Shown: in pieces, positions 1-5,066 of the stretch
Position numbering within the stretch: position 1 is the first letter of the stretch
How the letters are laid out: the number at the start of each line of letters is the position of its first letter
Origin: Thiothrix sp.
Lineage (GTDB): Bacteria > Pseudomonadota > Gammaproteobacteria > Thiotrichales > Thiotrichaceae
NCBI GenBank assembly: GCA_011375245.1
Contig: DRMA01000196.1
Span: 1 to 5,066 of the forward strand
Reading direction: 5' to 3'
Length of the DNA stretch: 5,066 bases
Translations under genes and position numbers: made by a program
Notes under the pieces: model-generated
What the model saw: the letters and a program-made list of their open reading frames with translations, nothing else
What the model was told of the DNA's origin: nothing
Database searches by the model: none

Positions 1-1186
1 CATTGTATAAGCTTAAGTCAGCGTTTTGTACGAGCAAGCCACCATTAACACGTTTATATTCAAAACGTTCGTGTGTTGCTTGTGCTGTTGAAAATTCACC
101 ACATTCTAGTAAACGAACATTTTCCTTACTACTCATAATTGTAATGGCTTCGGGTGACAGAGTAGGGGCGATAATAACTTCAACAAATTGACGATCAACA
201 ATAGCTTGCGCTGTTGCAGCATCAAGCATTTGATTGAAGGCAATAATGCCACCAAAGGCAGACTCTGGATCTGTTTGAAATGCTCGATTATAAGCATTAA
301 GTAATGAATCGCCATAAGCAACACCACAAGGGTTAGCATGTTTAACAATGACACAGGCAGGTTTGTCCCTAAATTGCTTTACACATTCAAGGGCTGCATC
401 AGTATCAGCGATATTATTATATGACAGGTCTTTGCCTTGAATTTGTTTTGCAGTGGAGATAGAGGTTTCTGTTAGATTTTTCTCAATATAAAATGCACCT
501 TGTTGATGTGGGTTTTCACCATAACGCATAGAAATTGGTGTTTTATCGAGTTGTAAGTTAAAGGTGCGTGGGAAGATTGAATCTGTGTTATTGATTTTAG
601 TACCTAGGTAATTTGCAATCATGCCATCATAACGTGCAGTATGCTCAAAGGCTTTTGTGGCTAAATCAAGGCGAATAGCATGGCTAATTGCCCCTTGGTT
701 TTGTTCTAGTTCTTGCTCAATGGTTTGATAGTCCTCAGGATCAACAATAATAGTGACATGTGCATGGTTTTTAGCACTGGCTCTCACCATAGTAGGACCA
801 CCAATGTCGATATTTTCAATTGCATCTTCTAAGGTGCAGTCTGGCTTTGCAATAGTTGTTTCAAAGGGATACAAATTGACAATGATAAGGTCGATAGCAG
901 GAATATTATGTTCCTGCATAATAGCAGCATCAACATCGCGTCTACCTAATATACCACCATGTATTTTGGGGTGTAGGGTTTTCACGCGTCCATCCATCAT
1001 TTCAGGGAAACCTGTGTAATCAGAGACCTCAATAACAGGAATTGCATGGTCAGCTAATAATTTAGCAGTACCACCTGTTGAGATAATTTCAATGTCTTTT
1101 TTAGCAAGGTATTGGGCGAATTCTACAATATTGGTTTTATCCGAGACGCTAATTAATGCACGGGTTACAGGGAGCTTGGCTGTCAT
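1..1186 (-). CDS. purH: PurH, bifunctional AICAR transformylase / IMP cyclohydrolase (5' part, runs off the left edge)
   Basis: PurH catalyses the last two steps of de novo IMP synthesis in the cytoplasm: formyl transfer from 10-formyl-THF to AICAR, then ring closure to IMP. I translated 395 uninterrupted codons from the ATG at 1186-1184. The family is about 530 residues, so roughly the last 130 are missing. The N-terminal cyclohydrolase (MGS-like) domain covers about residues 1-150 and shows STGGT (36-40), DGRVKTLHPKIHGG (65-78), VNLYPF (103-108) and IGGPTMVRASAKN (128-140). The transformylase domain shows RYGENPHQ (221-228), SYNNIADTDAALE (255-267) and the catalytic KHANPCG (282-288, Lys282/His283), then SAFGGIIAFN (309-318). 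The start is supported by AGGA at 1196-1193, six bases upstream, and by alignment with the known E. coli N-terminus. It follows proS after 153 bases. No PurR-like operator was recognised upstream. The frame is intact and all visible catalytic motifs are present. Confidence 0.98.
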   Translation of the reverse strand, partial: MTAKLPVTRALISVSDKTNIVEFAQYLAKKDIEIISTGGTAKLLADHAIPVIEVSDYTGFPEMMDGRVKTLHPKIHGGILGRRDVDAAIMQEHNIPAIDLIIVNLYPFETTIAKPDCTLEDAIENIDIGGPTMVRASAKNHAHVTIIVDPEDYQTIEQELEQNQGAISHAIRLDLATKAFEHTARYDGMIANYLGTKINNTDSIFPRTFNLQLDKTPISMRYGENPHQQGAFYIEKNLTETSISTAKQIQGKDLSYNNIADTDAALECVKQFRDKPACVIVKHANPCGVAYGDSLLNAYNRAFQTDPESAFGGIIAFNQMLDAATAQAIVDRQFVEVIIAPTLSPEAITIMSSKENVRLLECGEFSTAQATHERFEYKRVNGGLLVQNADLSLYN

Positions 1187-1194
1187 GTGTTTTC

Positions 1195-1266
1195 CTAGGG
1201 GATTAGTTTATTACGCAGGGAATTGTATGTGATTTGGCGGGCTTCATCGTAAAAATTCCTCTTCAT
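1195..1266 (-). other. Possible leader peptide frame (23 codons) directly before purH
   Basis: A short open frame starts at the ATG 1266-1264 and ends with a TAG at 1197-1195. That stop overlaps the purH Shine-Dalgarno (AGGA, 1196-1193) and lies eight bases before the purH ATG. The peptide is basic and polar, beginning MKRNFYDEARQ and ending RNKLIP. No Shine-Dalgarno precedes its ATG. A second, 14-codon frame in another phase (1247-1203, beginning MKPAKSH) is better placed behind an AGGA at 1260-1257 with a nine-base spacer. Both are short enough to occur by chance, and I recognise neither. The stop/SD overlap is the geometry expected for translational coupling to purH, but that is inference. 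Confidence 0.15.
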
Positions 1267-1283
1267 TTTTTAGTGAGAGCTAC

Positions 1284-1315
1284 CATCTGGAAGGGCGTAT
1301 TGTTTCAGTCAGATG
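1284..1315 (-). other. Weak inverted repeat in the proS-purH gap
   Basis: CATCTG (1315-1310) and CAGATG (1289-1284) are perfect six-base complements separated by 20 bases, in the gap between the proS stop and purH. No U-run follows on the minus strand, so this is not a standard intrinsic terminator. No clear terminator for proS is seen elsewhere in the gap. The best -10-like hexamer for purH is TACAAT at 1227-1222, but no properly spaced -35 was found. purH may therefore be read through from proS or use an activator-dependent promoter. Confidence 0.15.
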
Positions 1316-1339
1316 TTTTACAGCGAGTAGCGACGCTAA

Positions 1340-3055
1340 TTAAGCTATTTTTGTAGCAAGAAATGGAGTCATATTATCAATGGCAAATGTTTCTGCTTTG
1401 TCAGCCTGACGGGCTTTATATTCAAGTTCGTTATTACCCAAGCCACGCTCTGATATCACCAAACGATGTGGAATACCAATAAGTTCTAAATCAGCAAACA
1501 TCGCCCCTGGGCGCATATTTCGATCATCAAGCAACACATCATAGCCTACACCCATTAATTCACTATAGAGCTTGTTTGCCATTACTTTTACGCTGTTTGA
1601 TTTATGATAGTTGATGGGAACGATAGCGAGTTGAAACGGTGCAATGGCCTCAGGCCAGAGAATACCATTTTCGTCATGGTTTTGTTCGATACTTGCGCCA
1701 ACAATGCGCGATACACCAATGCCATAACACCCCATGGTCATCACTTCTGCCTTACCATTTTCATTGAGGACAGTTGCTTGTAATGCTTCAGAGTATTTTC
1801 TACCAAGTTGGAAGATATGCCCAACTTCAATACCTCTAACAATGGACAAGATGCCTTTACCATCTGGGCTTGGGTCGCCATCAATAACATTACGTAAGTC
1901 GGCAAAACGTTGTGGTTCAGGAATATCACGTTCCCAGTTTGTGGCAATAAGATGTTTTCCGTCTCTGTTTGCACCACAAACAAAATCGGATAGGGGTTTT
2001 ACTGCATGGTCAGCAATAATAGGGATTTTTAATCCAAGCGGACCAATAGAACCTGCTTTACAGCCAACAGTGGCAAATATTTGTTCGTCGTTAGCAAACT
2101 CAAAGGGTGATTTAATCCCTTCTATTTTTTCAGCCTTAATTTTATTAAGTTCATGGTCACCACGAATAAGTAAAGCAATTACAGGATGCTCCTCACTATC
2201 ACCTTTAACCAGTAGTGTTTTAATGATTCTTGCAGGTGAAACATTTAAGGAGAGTGATAGTTCTTCAATGGTTTTTTGATGTGGTGTATCAATCGTTCTC
2301 ATGCCTGCTTCTGGTTCAGCGCGTTCAGTGGTATGAGGAATAGCCTCTGCTTTTTCGACATTGGCTGCATAGTCTGATTCAGAGGAAAAAGCAATGGCAT
2401 CTTCTCCTGAGTCTGCAAGCACATGAAACTCATGTGATGCACTACCACCAATTGCCCCTGTATCAGCATCTACTGCGCGAAAGTGTAAACCTAAGCGTGT
2501 GAAAATACGCTGGTAGGTTTGATGCATTATGTCATAGGTTTCTTGCAAGGATTCTTGGCTTAAGTGAAATGAATAGGCATCTTTCATTAGAAATTCACGC
2601 GCACGCATAACGCCGAAACGAGGGCGTACCTCATCACGGAATTTGTTTTGTATCTGATAATAATTAATAGGGAGTTGTTTATAACTGGTTAAATCTTTAC
2701 GGGCATAATCGGTGATAATTTCTTCATGTGTCGGGCCATAACAGTAGTCGCGTTGGTGACGATCATGGAAACGTAGTAGTTCAGCACCATATTGCTCCCA
2801 GCGTCCTGATTCTTGCCACAGTTCAGCAGGTTGTATAGTAGGCATCAGTAGCTCGACACCTCCAGCTTTATTCATTTCGGTTCTGATAATAGCCTCAACA
2901 TTACGCAAAACACGTAAGCCAAGCGGCATCCATGTATAAAGACCTGAAGTAAGGCGGCGTATTAGTCCTGCTCTTAACATAAGCTGATGGCTAATGATTT
3001 CAGCATCTGCTGGTGTTTCACGTAGGGTAGACAGTGGAAATTGTGATGTTCTCAT
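1340..3055 (-). CDS. proS: ProS, prolyl-tRNA synthetase (bacterial type with editing domain)
   Basis: ProS is a class II aminoacyl-tRNA synthetase, a cytoplasmic homodimer that attaches proline to tRNA-Pro using ATP. The 571-residue product matches the usual length of the bacterial ProRS form (E. coli 572). The N-terminal RTSQFPLSTLRETPADAE is typical of the family. The catalytic core shows PTHEE (108-112), the motif 2 region with FRDEVRPRFGVMRAREFLMKD (139-159), and motif 3 MGCYGIGVSR (441-450). The inserted editing (INS) domain, about 220-400, hydrolyses mischarged Ala-tRNA-Pro and retains Lys279 in IIKTLLVKG and the DGKH histidine at 368. GIEVGHIFQLG (408-418) leads back to the core. The anticodon-binding domain is about 470-571, with LLDDRNMRPGAMFADLELIGIPH (508-530). 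The ATG start reproduces the conserved N-terminus exactly, although no clear Shine-Dalgarno lies before it. It sits 149 bases after the DUF4124 gene. Confidence 0.98.
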   Translation of the reverse strand: MRTSQFPLSTLRETPADAEIISHQLMLRAGLIRRLTSGLYTWMPLGLRVLRNVEAIIRTEMNKAGGVELLMPTIQPAELWQESGRWEQYGAELLRFHDRHQRDYCYGPTHEEIITDYARKDLTSYKQLPINYYQIQNKFRDEVRPRFGVMRAREFLMKDAYSFHLSQESLQETYDIMHQTYQRIFTRLGLHFRAVDADTGAIGGSASHEFHVLADSGEDAIAFSSESDYAANVEKAEAIPHTTERAEPEAGMRTIDTPHQKTIEELSLSLNVSPARIIKTLLVKGDSEEHPVIALLIRGDHELNKIKAEKIEGIKSPFEFANDEQIFATVGCKAGSIGPLGLKIPIIADHAVKPLSDFVCGANRDGKHLIATNWERDIPEPQRFADLRNVIDGDPSPDGKGILSIVRGIEVGHIFQLGRKYSEALQATVLNENGKAEVMTMGCYGIGVSRIVGASIEQNHDENGILWPEAIAPFQLAIVPINYHKSNSVKVMANKLYSELMGVGYDVLLDDRNMRPGAMFADLELIGIPHRLVISERGLGNNELEYKARQADKAETFAIDNMTPFLATKIA

Positions 3056-3093
3056 AGGTGCTACTAATCAGAAAAAATATTATTAGGTGGGAG

Positions 3094-3123
3094 GCCAGAA
3101 GAACGTGGTTGACGTGTTCTGGC
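3094..3123 (-). promoter_or_regulatory. Stem-loop in the proS leader
   Basis: GCCAGAA (3123-3117) pairs perfectly with TTCTGGC (3100-3094). Inside, after a small 1x2 internal loop, ACGT (3115-3112) pairs with ACGT (3106-3103), closing a CAACC pentaloop. The whole makes a compact 30-base hairpin with 11 base pairs. It would lie early in the proS transcript if the TATAAT at 3152-3147 is used. The next U-run (3078-3073) is about 15 bases beyond the stem, so it does not look like a normal intrinsic terminator. It could be an untranslated-leader regulatory or stabilising structure. T-box leaders are not expected in Gammaproteobacteria, and none of their hallmarks is visible. Confidence 0.4.
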
Positions 3124-3146
3124 TATTATTAAAAAATAAGGTCAAG

Positions 3147-3175
3147 ATTATAACTGACAAAATCCTTAATCAGAA
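3147..3175 (-). promoter_or_regulatory. Candidate sigma-70 promoter for proS
   Basis: A perfect TATAAT (-10) lies at 3152-3147 on the minus strand, 91 bases before the proS ATG. Seventeen bases upstream is TTCTGA (3175-3170), a poor -35 with three of six consensus positions. Transcription would start near 3140 and give a leader of about 85 bases containing the hairpin at 3094-3123. The perfect -10 and its location in an intergenic gap are the support. The weak -35 and the AT-rich background limit confidence. Confidence 0.4.
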
Positions 3176-3204
3176 GAGAACAATCAGATGTGCTGTAGAA
3201 TGGT

Positions 3205-3738
3205 TTATGTTGCACATTTATTCTTAATAACAATTTGTATCTCTTTTATTTTCTCTTTTCTTTGTTCAGCAGAAAGTAAAGCTGTTTTTCCTCCTTCTTC
3301 CCATGCGATAGGTGTATCTTGTTGTAAAGCGGTAAGATTGTTTGTTTGTTGATCACAATAAGCAGCTAGTTTTTTTGTATAGACTTCAGAGGTTTGCTTT
3401 TGTGTTTGTTCTGTTTTTGTGAGTTCGGTTGTGGGGTCAGACGTAGTATTTGTTGGTGGTTGTTTATTTTTTTTTGTTCTATCACGCTCTGGTGACCCTG
3501 TTTTTGGAATATAGCGATGCTCTTTTTCAGCTGTTTTTTTTGCTGCTAAACCTGCAGCTTTGCGAATTTTTTCTTCTATGTCTTTCTCAATTATTTTTCC
3601 TGGAGCAGGGCGATCCGTGTAATGAACCTTTTTGTTAGCATCAACCCATTTGTAAACCCCTGTATCTGTTTTTGCAAAAGTGGTATGGCTAAATGTGTTT
3701 AATAGGACGAAAGCTGCGCTATAGATATATTTATTCAT
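3205..3738 (-). CDS. Secreted DUF4124-domain protein of unknown function
   Basis: The 177-residue product starts with a Sec-type signal peptide: Lys3, a hydrophobic stretch at about 5-16, and likely cleavage after TFA at residue 22. The mature protein is then periplasmic. Residues 28-44 (VYKWVDANKKVHYTDRP) carry the DUF4124 signature, a short beta-sheet module found at the N-terminus of many proteobacterial envelope proteins of unknown role. Residues 48-72 are charged and probably helical. Residues 75-118 are a low-complexity Lys/Thr/Gln/Pro linker. The C-terminal part (119-177) has only two cysteines, Cys128 and Cys175, flanking a helical segment, a pattern I recall from other DUF4124 proteins and a likely disulfide in the periplasm. 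The ATG at 3738 gives a proper signal peptide, but the Shine-Dalgarno before it is weak. The linker-coding stretch carries A9 and A8 tracts. Function is unknown, and the neighbours (pyrC, proS) give no clue. Confidence 0.88.
   Translation of the reverse strand: MNKYIYSAAFVLLNTFSHTTFAKTDTGVYKWVDANKKVHYTDRPAPGKIIEKDIEEKIRKAAGLAAKKTAEKEHRYIPKTGSPERDRTKKNKQPPTNTTSDPTTELTKTEQTQKQTSEVYTKKLAAYCDQQTNNLTALQQDTPIAWEEGGKTALLSAEQRKEKIKEIQIVIKNKCAT
3467..3475 (-). repeat. A9 homopolymer inside the DUF4124 gene
   Basis: Nine consecutive A on the coding strand (T on the plus strand) span the codons for Thr88-Lys-Lys-Asn91. Gaining one A creates a TAA immediately after the tract. Losing one A shifts into a frame that reaches a TAG about 30 codons on. 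Either change removes the C-terminal Cys128/Cys175 module while leaving the signal peptide and DUF4124 domain. Such tracts are known hot spots for replication or transcriptional slippage, but AT-rich genomes also carry them by chance. Confidence 0.5.
3534..3541 (-). repeat. A8 homopolymer inside the DUF4124 gene
   Basis: Eight consecutive A on the coding strand span the codons Ala66-Lys-Lys-Thr69. One added A would bring a TGA into frame three codons later. It is the second long A-tract in the same gene, 58 bases upstream of the A9 tract in transcription order. Confidence 0.45.
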
Positions 3739-3796
3739 AATATTATTGGTGAGTTAATTTTTTAGACGAAGTCATTACTATCGTTTGGTGGTATCA

Positions 3797-3824
3797 AGCA
3801 TAGTAAATTATGAAAAAACGTAAA
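3797..3824 (-). promoter_or_regulatory. Weak candidate promoter for the DUF4124 gene
   Basis: TTTACG (3824-3819, four of six -35 consensus positions) and TATGCT (3802-3797, four of six -10 positions) are separated by 16 bases, about 60 bases before the DUF4124 start codon. It overlaps the terminator-like hairpin behind pyrC. The region is AT-rich, so chance matches are easy. Confidence 0.25.
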
Positions 3825-3837
3825 ACATGCGTTTTCA
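3811..3837 (-). terminator. pyrC: Weak terminator-like hairpin after pyrC
   Basis: About 20 bases after the pyrC stop, TGAAAACG (3837-3830) can pair with CGTTTTTTCA (3820-3811), with a two-T bulge and a nine-base loop. The T-run lies inside the 3' arm rather than after a GC-rich stem, so termination would be weak. It is the only hairpin with a T-run in the 120-base gap, and it has similar form on both strands. Confidence 0.3.
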
Positions 3838-3858
3838 GATTATTGGTGTTTTAAGTTG

Positions 3859-4914
3859 TTAAATATTCTCTGCTTTCCAGTGCAAGTCTATTTGAGGATC
3901 AAAAACAGTAATGCTACCTTCTTCGGTATCAATATTCTTTGGTAAGGGTAATGGTATAGCAGAACGTTTTAAGCATATTTTATGGGTATTGATAGGGAGT
4001 TTATAAAAGGCAGGGCCATGTAGTGAGGTAAAGCCTTCTAATTTATCCAAGGCGTTTTCTTGTTCAAATACCTGCGCAATAATGGATAAGGTGTTGGCAA
4101 CATTAAAAACGCCTGCACAGCCACAACTACTTTCTTTAGCATGATCTACGTGTGGTGCTGAGTCAGTGCCTAAGAAAAAATGAATATCACCACTGGTTAC
4201 TGCTTTTACCAGAGCGAGGCGGTGTATTTCTCGCTTTGCTACAGGGAGGCAATAATAATGCGGCTTAATACCGCCTACCAGCATTGCATTACGATTAATC
4301 ACTAGATGATGTGGAGTGACAGTTGCCGCCGTATTGTTATCACAGGATTGAACATAATCGACACCTTCTTTTGTCGTTAGATGCTCAAAGACAATATTGA
4401 GCTTTGGAAAGCGTTGACGGATTGGTATTAGTTTTGTATCAATAAAGACCGCTTCCCGATCAAAAATATCAATATCGTTATCAACCACTTCGCCATGCAC
4501 TAAAAAAGGCATGCCAATTTCTTCCATGACTTCCAGCACAGGGTAGATATTTTCAATATTTTTAACCCCCGCAGCGGAATTTGTTGTTGCCCCCGCAGGG
4601 TAAAGCTTTACGGCATTAATATGTCCTGATAAATAGCCTTGACGAACATCTTCGGCATCTGTTTGTTCTGTCATATAAAGCGTCATTAAAGGCGTAAAAT
4701 GGCTTTCTTGAGGTAACAAAGCTTGAATTTGTTGCTGATAGCGAGTGGCATCTTTTGTCGATATCACAGGTGGTTGCAAGTTTGGCATAACAATGGCACG
4801 CCCAAAATGTTTGGTGCTGAACGGTAAGACATGGGCTAACAGTGCATCACTACGTAAATGTACATGCCAGTCATCAGGCATGGTTATTGTCAGGCTTGTT
4901 CTGTTGTTTGTCAT
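3859..4914 (-). CDS. pyrC: PyrC, dihydroorotase (E. coli type)
   Basis: PyrC is a zinc amidohydrolase that interconverts N-carbamoyl-aspartate and dihydroorotate, the third step of de novo pyrimidine synthesis, in the cytoplasm. The 351-residue product is close to E. coli PyrC (348). All metal ligands are present: His17 and His19 in PDDWHVHLR, Lys103 (the carboxylated lysine) in AVKLYPAGATTNS, His140, His178 and Asp251 in LGTDSAPH. Substrate-binding Arg21, Asn45 and His255 are also kept. KPHYYCLPVAKREIHR (217-232) and the HAKESSCGCAGVFN block (258-271), covering the flexible-loop and C-terminal regions, match the E. coli type rather than the Bacillus type. I chose the ATG at 4914-4912 because an AGGAG (4924-4920) precedes it by five bases and it aligns with the E. 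coli start. An in-frame GTG at 4929 would lie across the Shine-Dalgarno region. Nothing is broken or missing. Confidence 0.97.
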   Translation of the reverse strand: MTNNRTSLTITMPDDWHVHLRSDALLAHVLPFSTKHFGRAIVMPNLQPPVISTKDATRYQQQIQALLPQESHFTPLMTLYMTEQTDAEDVRQGYLSGHINAVKLYPAGATTNSAAGVKNIENIYPVLEVMEEIGMPFLVHGEVVDNDIDIFDREAVFIDTKLIPIRQRFPKLNIVFEHLTTKEGVDYVQSCDNNTAATVTPHHLVINRNAMLVGGIKPHYYCLPVAKREIHRLALVKAVTSGDIHFFLGTDSAPHVDHAKESSCGCAGVFNVANTLSIIAQVFEQENALDKLEGFTSLHGPAFYKLPINTHKICLKRSAIPLPLPKNIDTEEGSITVFDPQIDLHWKAENI

Positions 4915-4919
4915 TGAAA

Positions 4920-4924
4920 CTCCT
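4920..4924 (-). promoter_or_regulatory. pyrC: Shine-Dalgarno of pyrC, potentially sequestered by leader pairing
   Basis: AGGAG at 4924-4920, five bases before the ATG, is the strongest ribosome binding site in the window and fixes the pyrC start. Upstream in the leader, CTCACT (4996-4991) is perfectly complementary to AGTGAG (4930-4925), which abuts the Shine-Dalgarno. ACTCC (4993-4989) is complementary to GGAGT (4923-4919), which includes most of it. Either pairing could hide the ribosome site. In E. coli, pyrC is controlled by a leader hairpin that masks the Shine-Dalgarno depending on transcript start choice. Whether this longer-range pairing acts similarly is inference. Confidence 0.45.
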
Positions 4925-4933
4925 CTCACTTTA

Positions 4934-4951
4934 AACCGCCAAAACCGCCAA
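4934..4951 (-). repeat. Two tandem 9-base copies before pyrC
   Basis: TTGGCGGTT occurs twice head to tail (minus strand 4951-4943 and 4942-4934), just upstream of the pyrC Shine-Dalgarno. Its unit is a multiple of three. In the open frame ending at 4926 it encodes the GGFGGL end, so it is compatible with either a coding tail or leader sequence. It overlaps the 3' arm of the hairpin at 4949-4969 by three bases. Confidence 0.5.
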
Positions 4952-4969
4952 TATTTTGTTTAAATATTG
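4949..4969 (-). promoter_or_regulatory. AT-rich perfect inverted repeat upstream of pyrC
   Basis: CAATATTT (4969-4962) and AAATATTG (4956-4949) form a perfect eight-base inverted repeat with a five-base spacer, 35 bases before the pyrC ATG. It may be a regulator binding site, a leader hairpin, or chance in AT-rich DNA. It lies between the two segments proposed to pair around the Shine-Dalgarno, so it would be the inner helix of that structure and bring them together. Confidence 0.35.
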
Positions 4970-5066
4970 CGCTATTGGTTGTGATTAGGGAGTGAGCTTC
5001 CCTGAGTCCTGTGACTTCCAGAACTTTAGTTAAAAACCGAATCAGGATATTCCGACTACCATGAGC

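Larger units (their letters stand above)
4926..5066 (-). other. Possible C-terminal end of an unidentified upstream gene (46 codons, open at the right edge)
   Basis: Reading from 5066 on the minus strand, one frame stays open for 46 codons and ends in TGA at 4928-4926, 11 bases before the pyrC ATG. That is typical operon spacing, with the pyrC Shine-Dalgarno between. The other two frames stop within the first 24 bases. The peptide begins AHGSRNILIRFLTK and ends QNIGGFGGLK, and I do not recognise it. It does not match the C-terminus of RNase T or argininosuccinate synthase as I know them, two genes often near pyrC. A 46-codon open stretch can occur by chance, and the segment could instead be leader DNA or a remnant. 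Confidence 0.2.

Noticed and set aside
753..1019. 88-codon plus-strand open frame
   Set aside because: It is antisense to the conserved cyclohydrolase part of purH and is a shadow of that gene.
1734..2279. 181-codon plus-strand open frame
   Set aside because: It lies entirely antisense to proS, whose conserved motifs run through the same bases. The translated product looks like no known family.
3094..3123. Intrinsic terminator for the DUF4124 gene
   Set aside because: No U-run directly follows the stem on either strand, and a TATAAT box lies upstream, so a proS leader element fits better.
3450..3638. 62-codon plus-strand frame rich in Phe and Leu that looks like a membrane peptide
   Set aside because: The hydrophobicity comes from reading the A-rich lysine linker of the DUF4124 gene on the opposite strand.
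3811..3840. PurR-like operator in the palindromic A/T-rich stretch with ACGCATG
   Set aside because: It fits the purine operator consensus poorly and lies upstream of the DUF4124 gene, not purH. A weak hairpin is the simpler reading.
4912..4929. GTG at 4929 as an earlier pyrC start adding five residues
   Set aside because: It would place the start on top of the AGGAG that ideally serves the ATG at 4914, and it has no ribosome site of its own.

Overview
The window is ordinary housekeeping chromosome of an AT-rich gammaproteobacterium. This rests on an E. coli-type PyrC, a 571-residue ProRS with the inserted editing domain that closely tracks the enterobacterial protein, a classical PurH, and a DUF4124 periplasmic protein of a kind common in Gammaproteobacteria. 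The genus cannot be named from this sequence. All four confident genes lie on the minus strand, so transcription runs from high to low coordinates.

In transcription order the layout is as follows. A 46-codon open frame enters from the right edge and stops at 4926, and may be the tail of an unidentified upstream gene. pyrC (dihydroorotase, 4914-3859) follows, with a strong Shine-Dalgarno and a structured leader. A 120-base gap holds a weak terminator-like hairpin and a candidate promoter. A 177-residue secreted DUF4124 protein (3738-3205) comes next. A 149-base gap carries a TATAAT box and a well-formed leader hairpin. proS (prolyl-tRNA synthetase, 3055-1340) follows. A 153-base gap contains overlapping tiny open frames. 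Last is the first 395 codons of purH (1186-2), which runs off the left edge.

pyrC and purH serve de novo pyrimidine and purine synthesis, and proS charges tRNA-Pro. The three are not one pathway, and gaps of 120-153 bases with separate promoter-like signals suggest independent or only loosely linked transcription units. No mobile element, CRISPR array, tRNA or rRNA gene, toxin-antitoxin pair or defence gene is visible. I found no convincing undescribed system. The points worth a second look are small: possible Shine-Dalgarno sequestration in the pyrC leader, the proS leader hairpin, A9 and A8 tracts inside the DUF4124 gene, a possible leader peptide before purH, and the unidentified open frame at the right edge.
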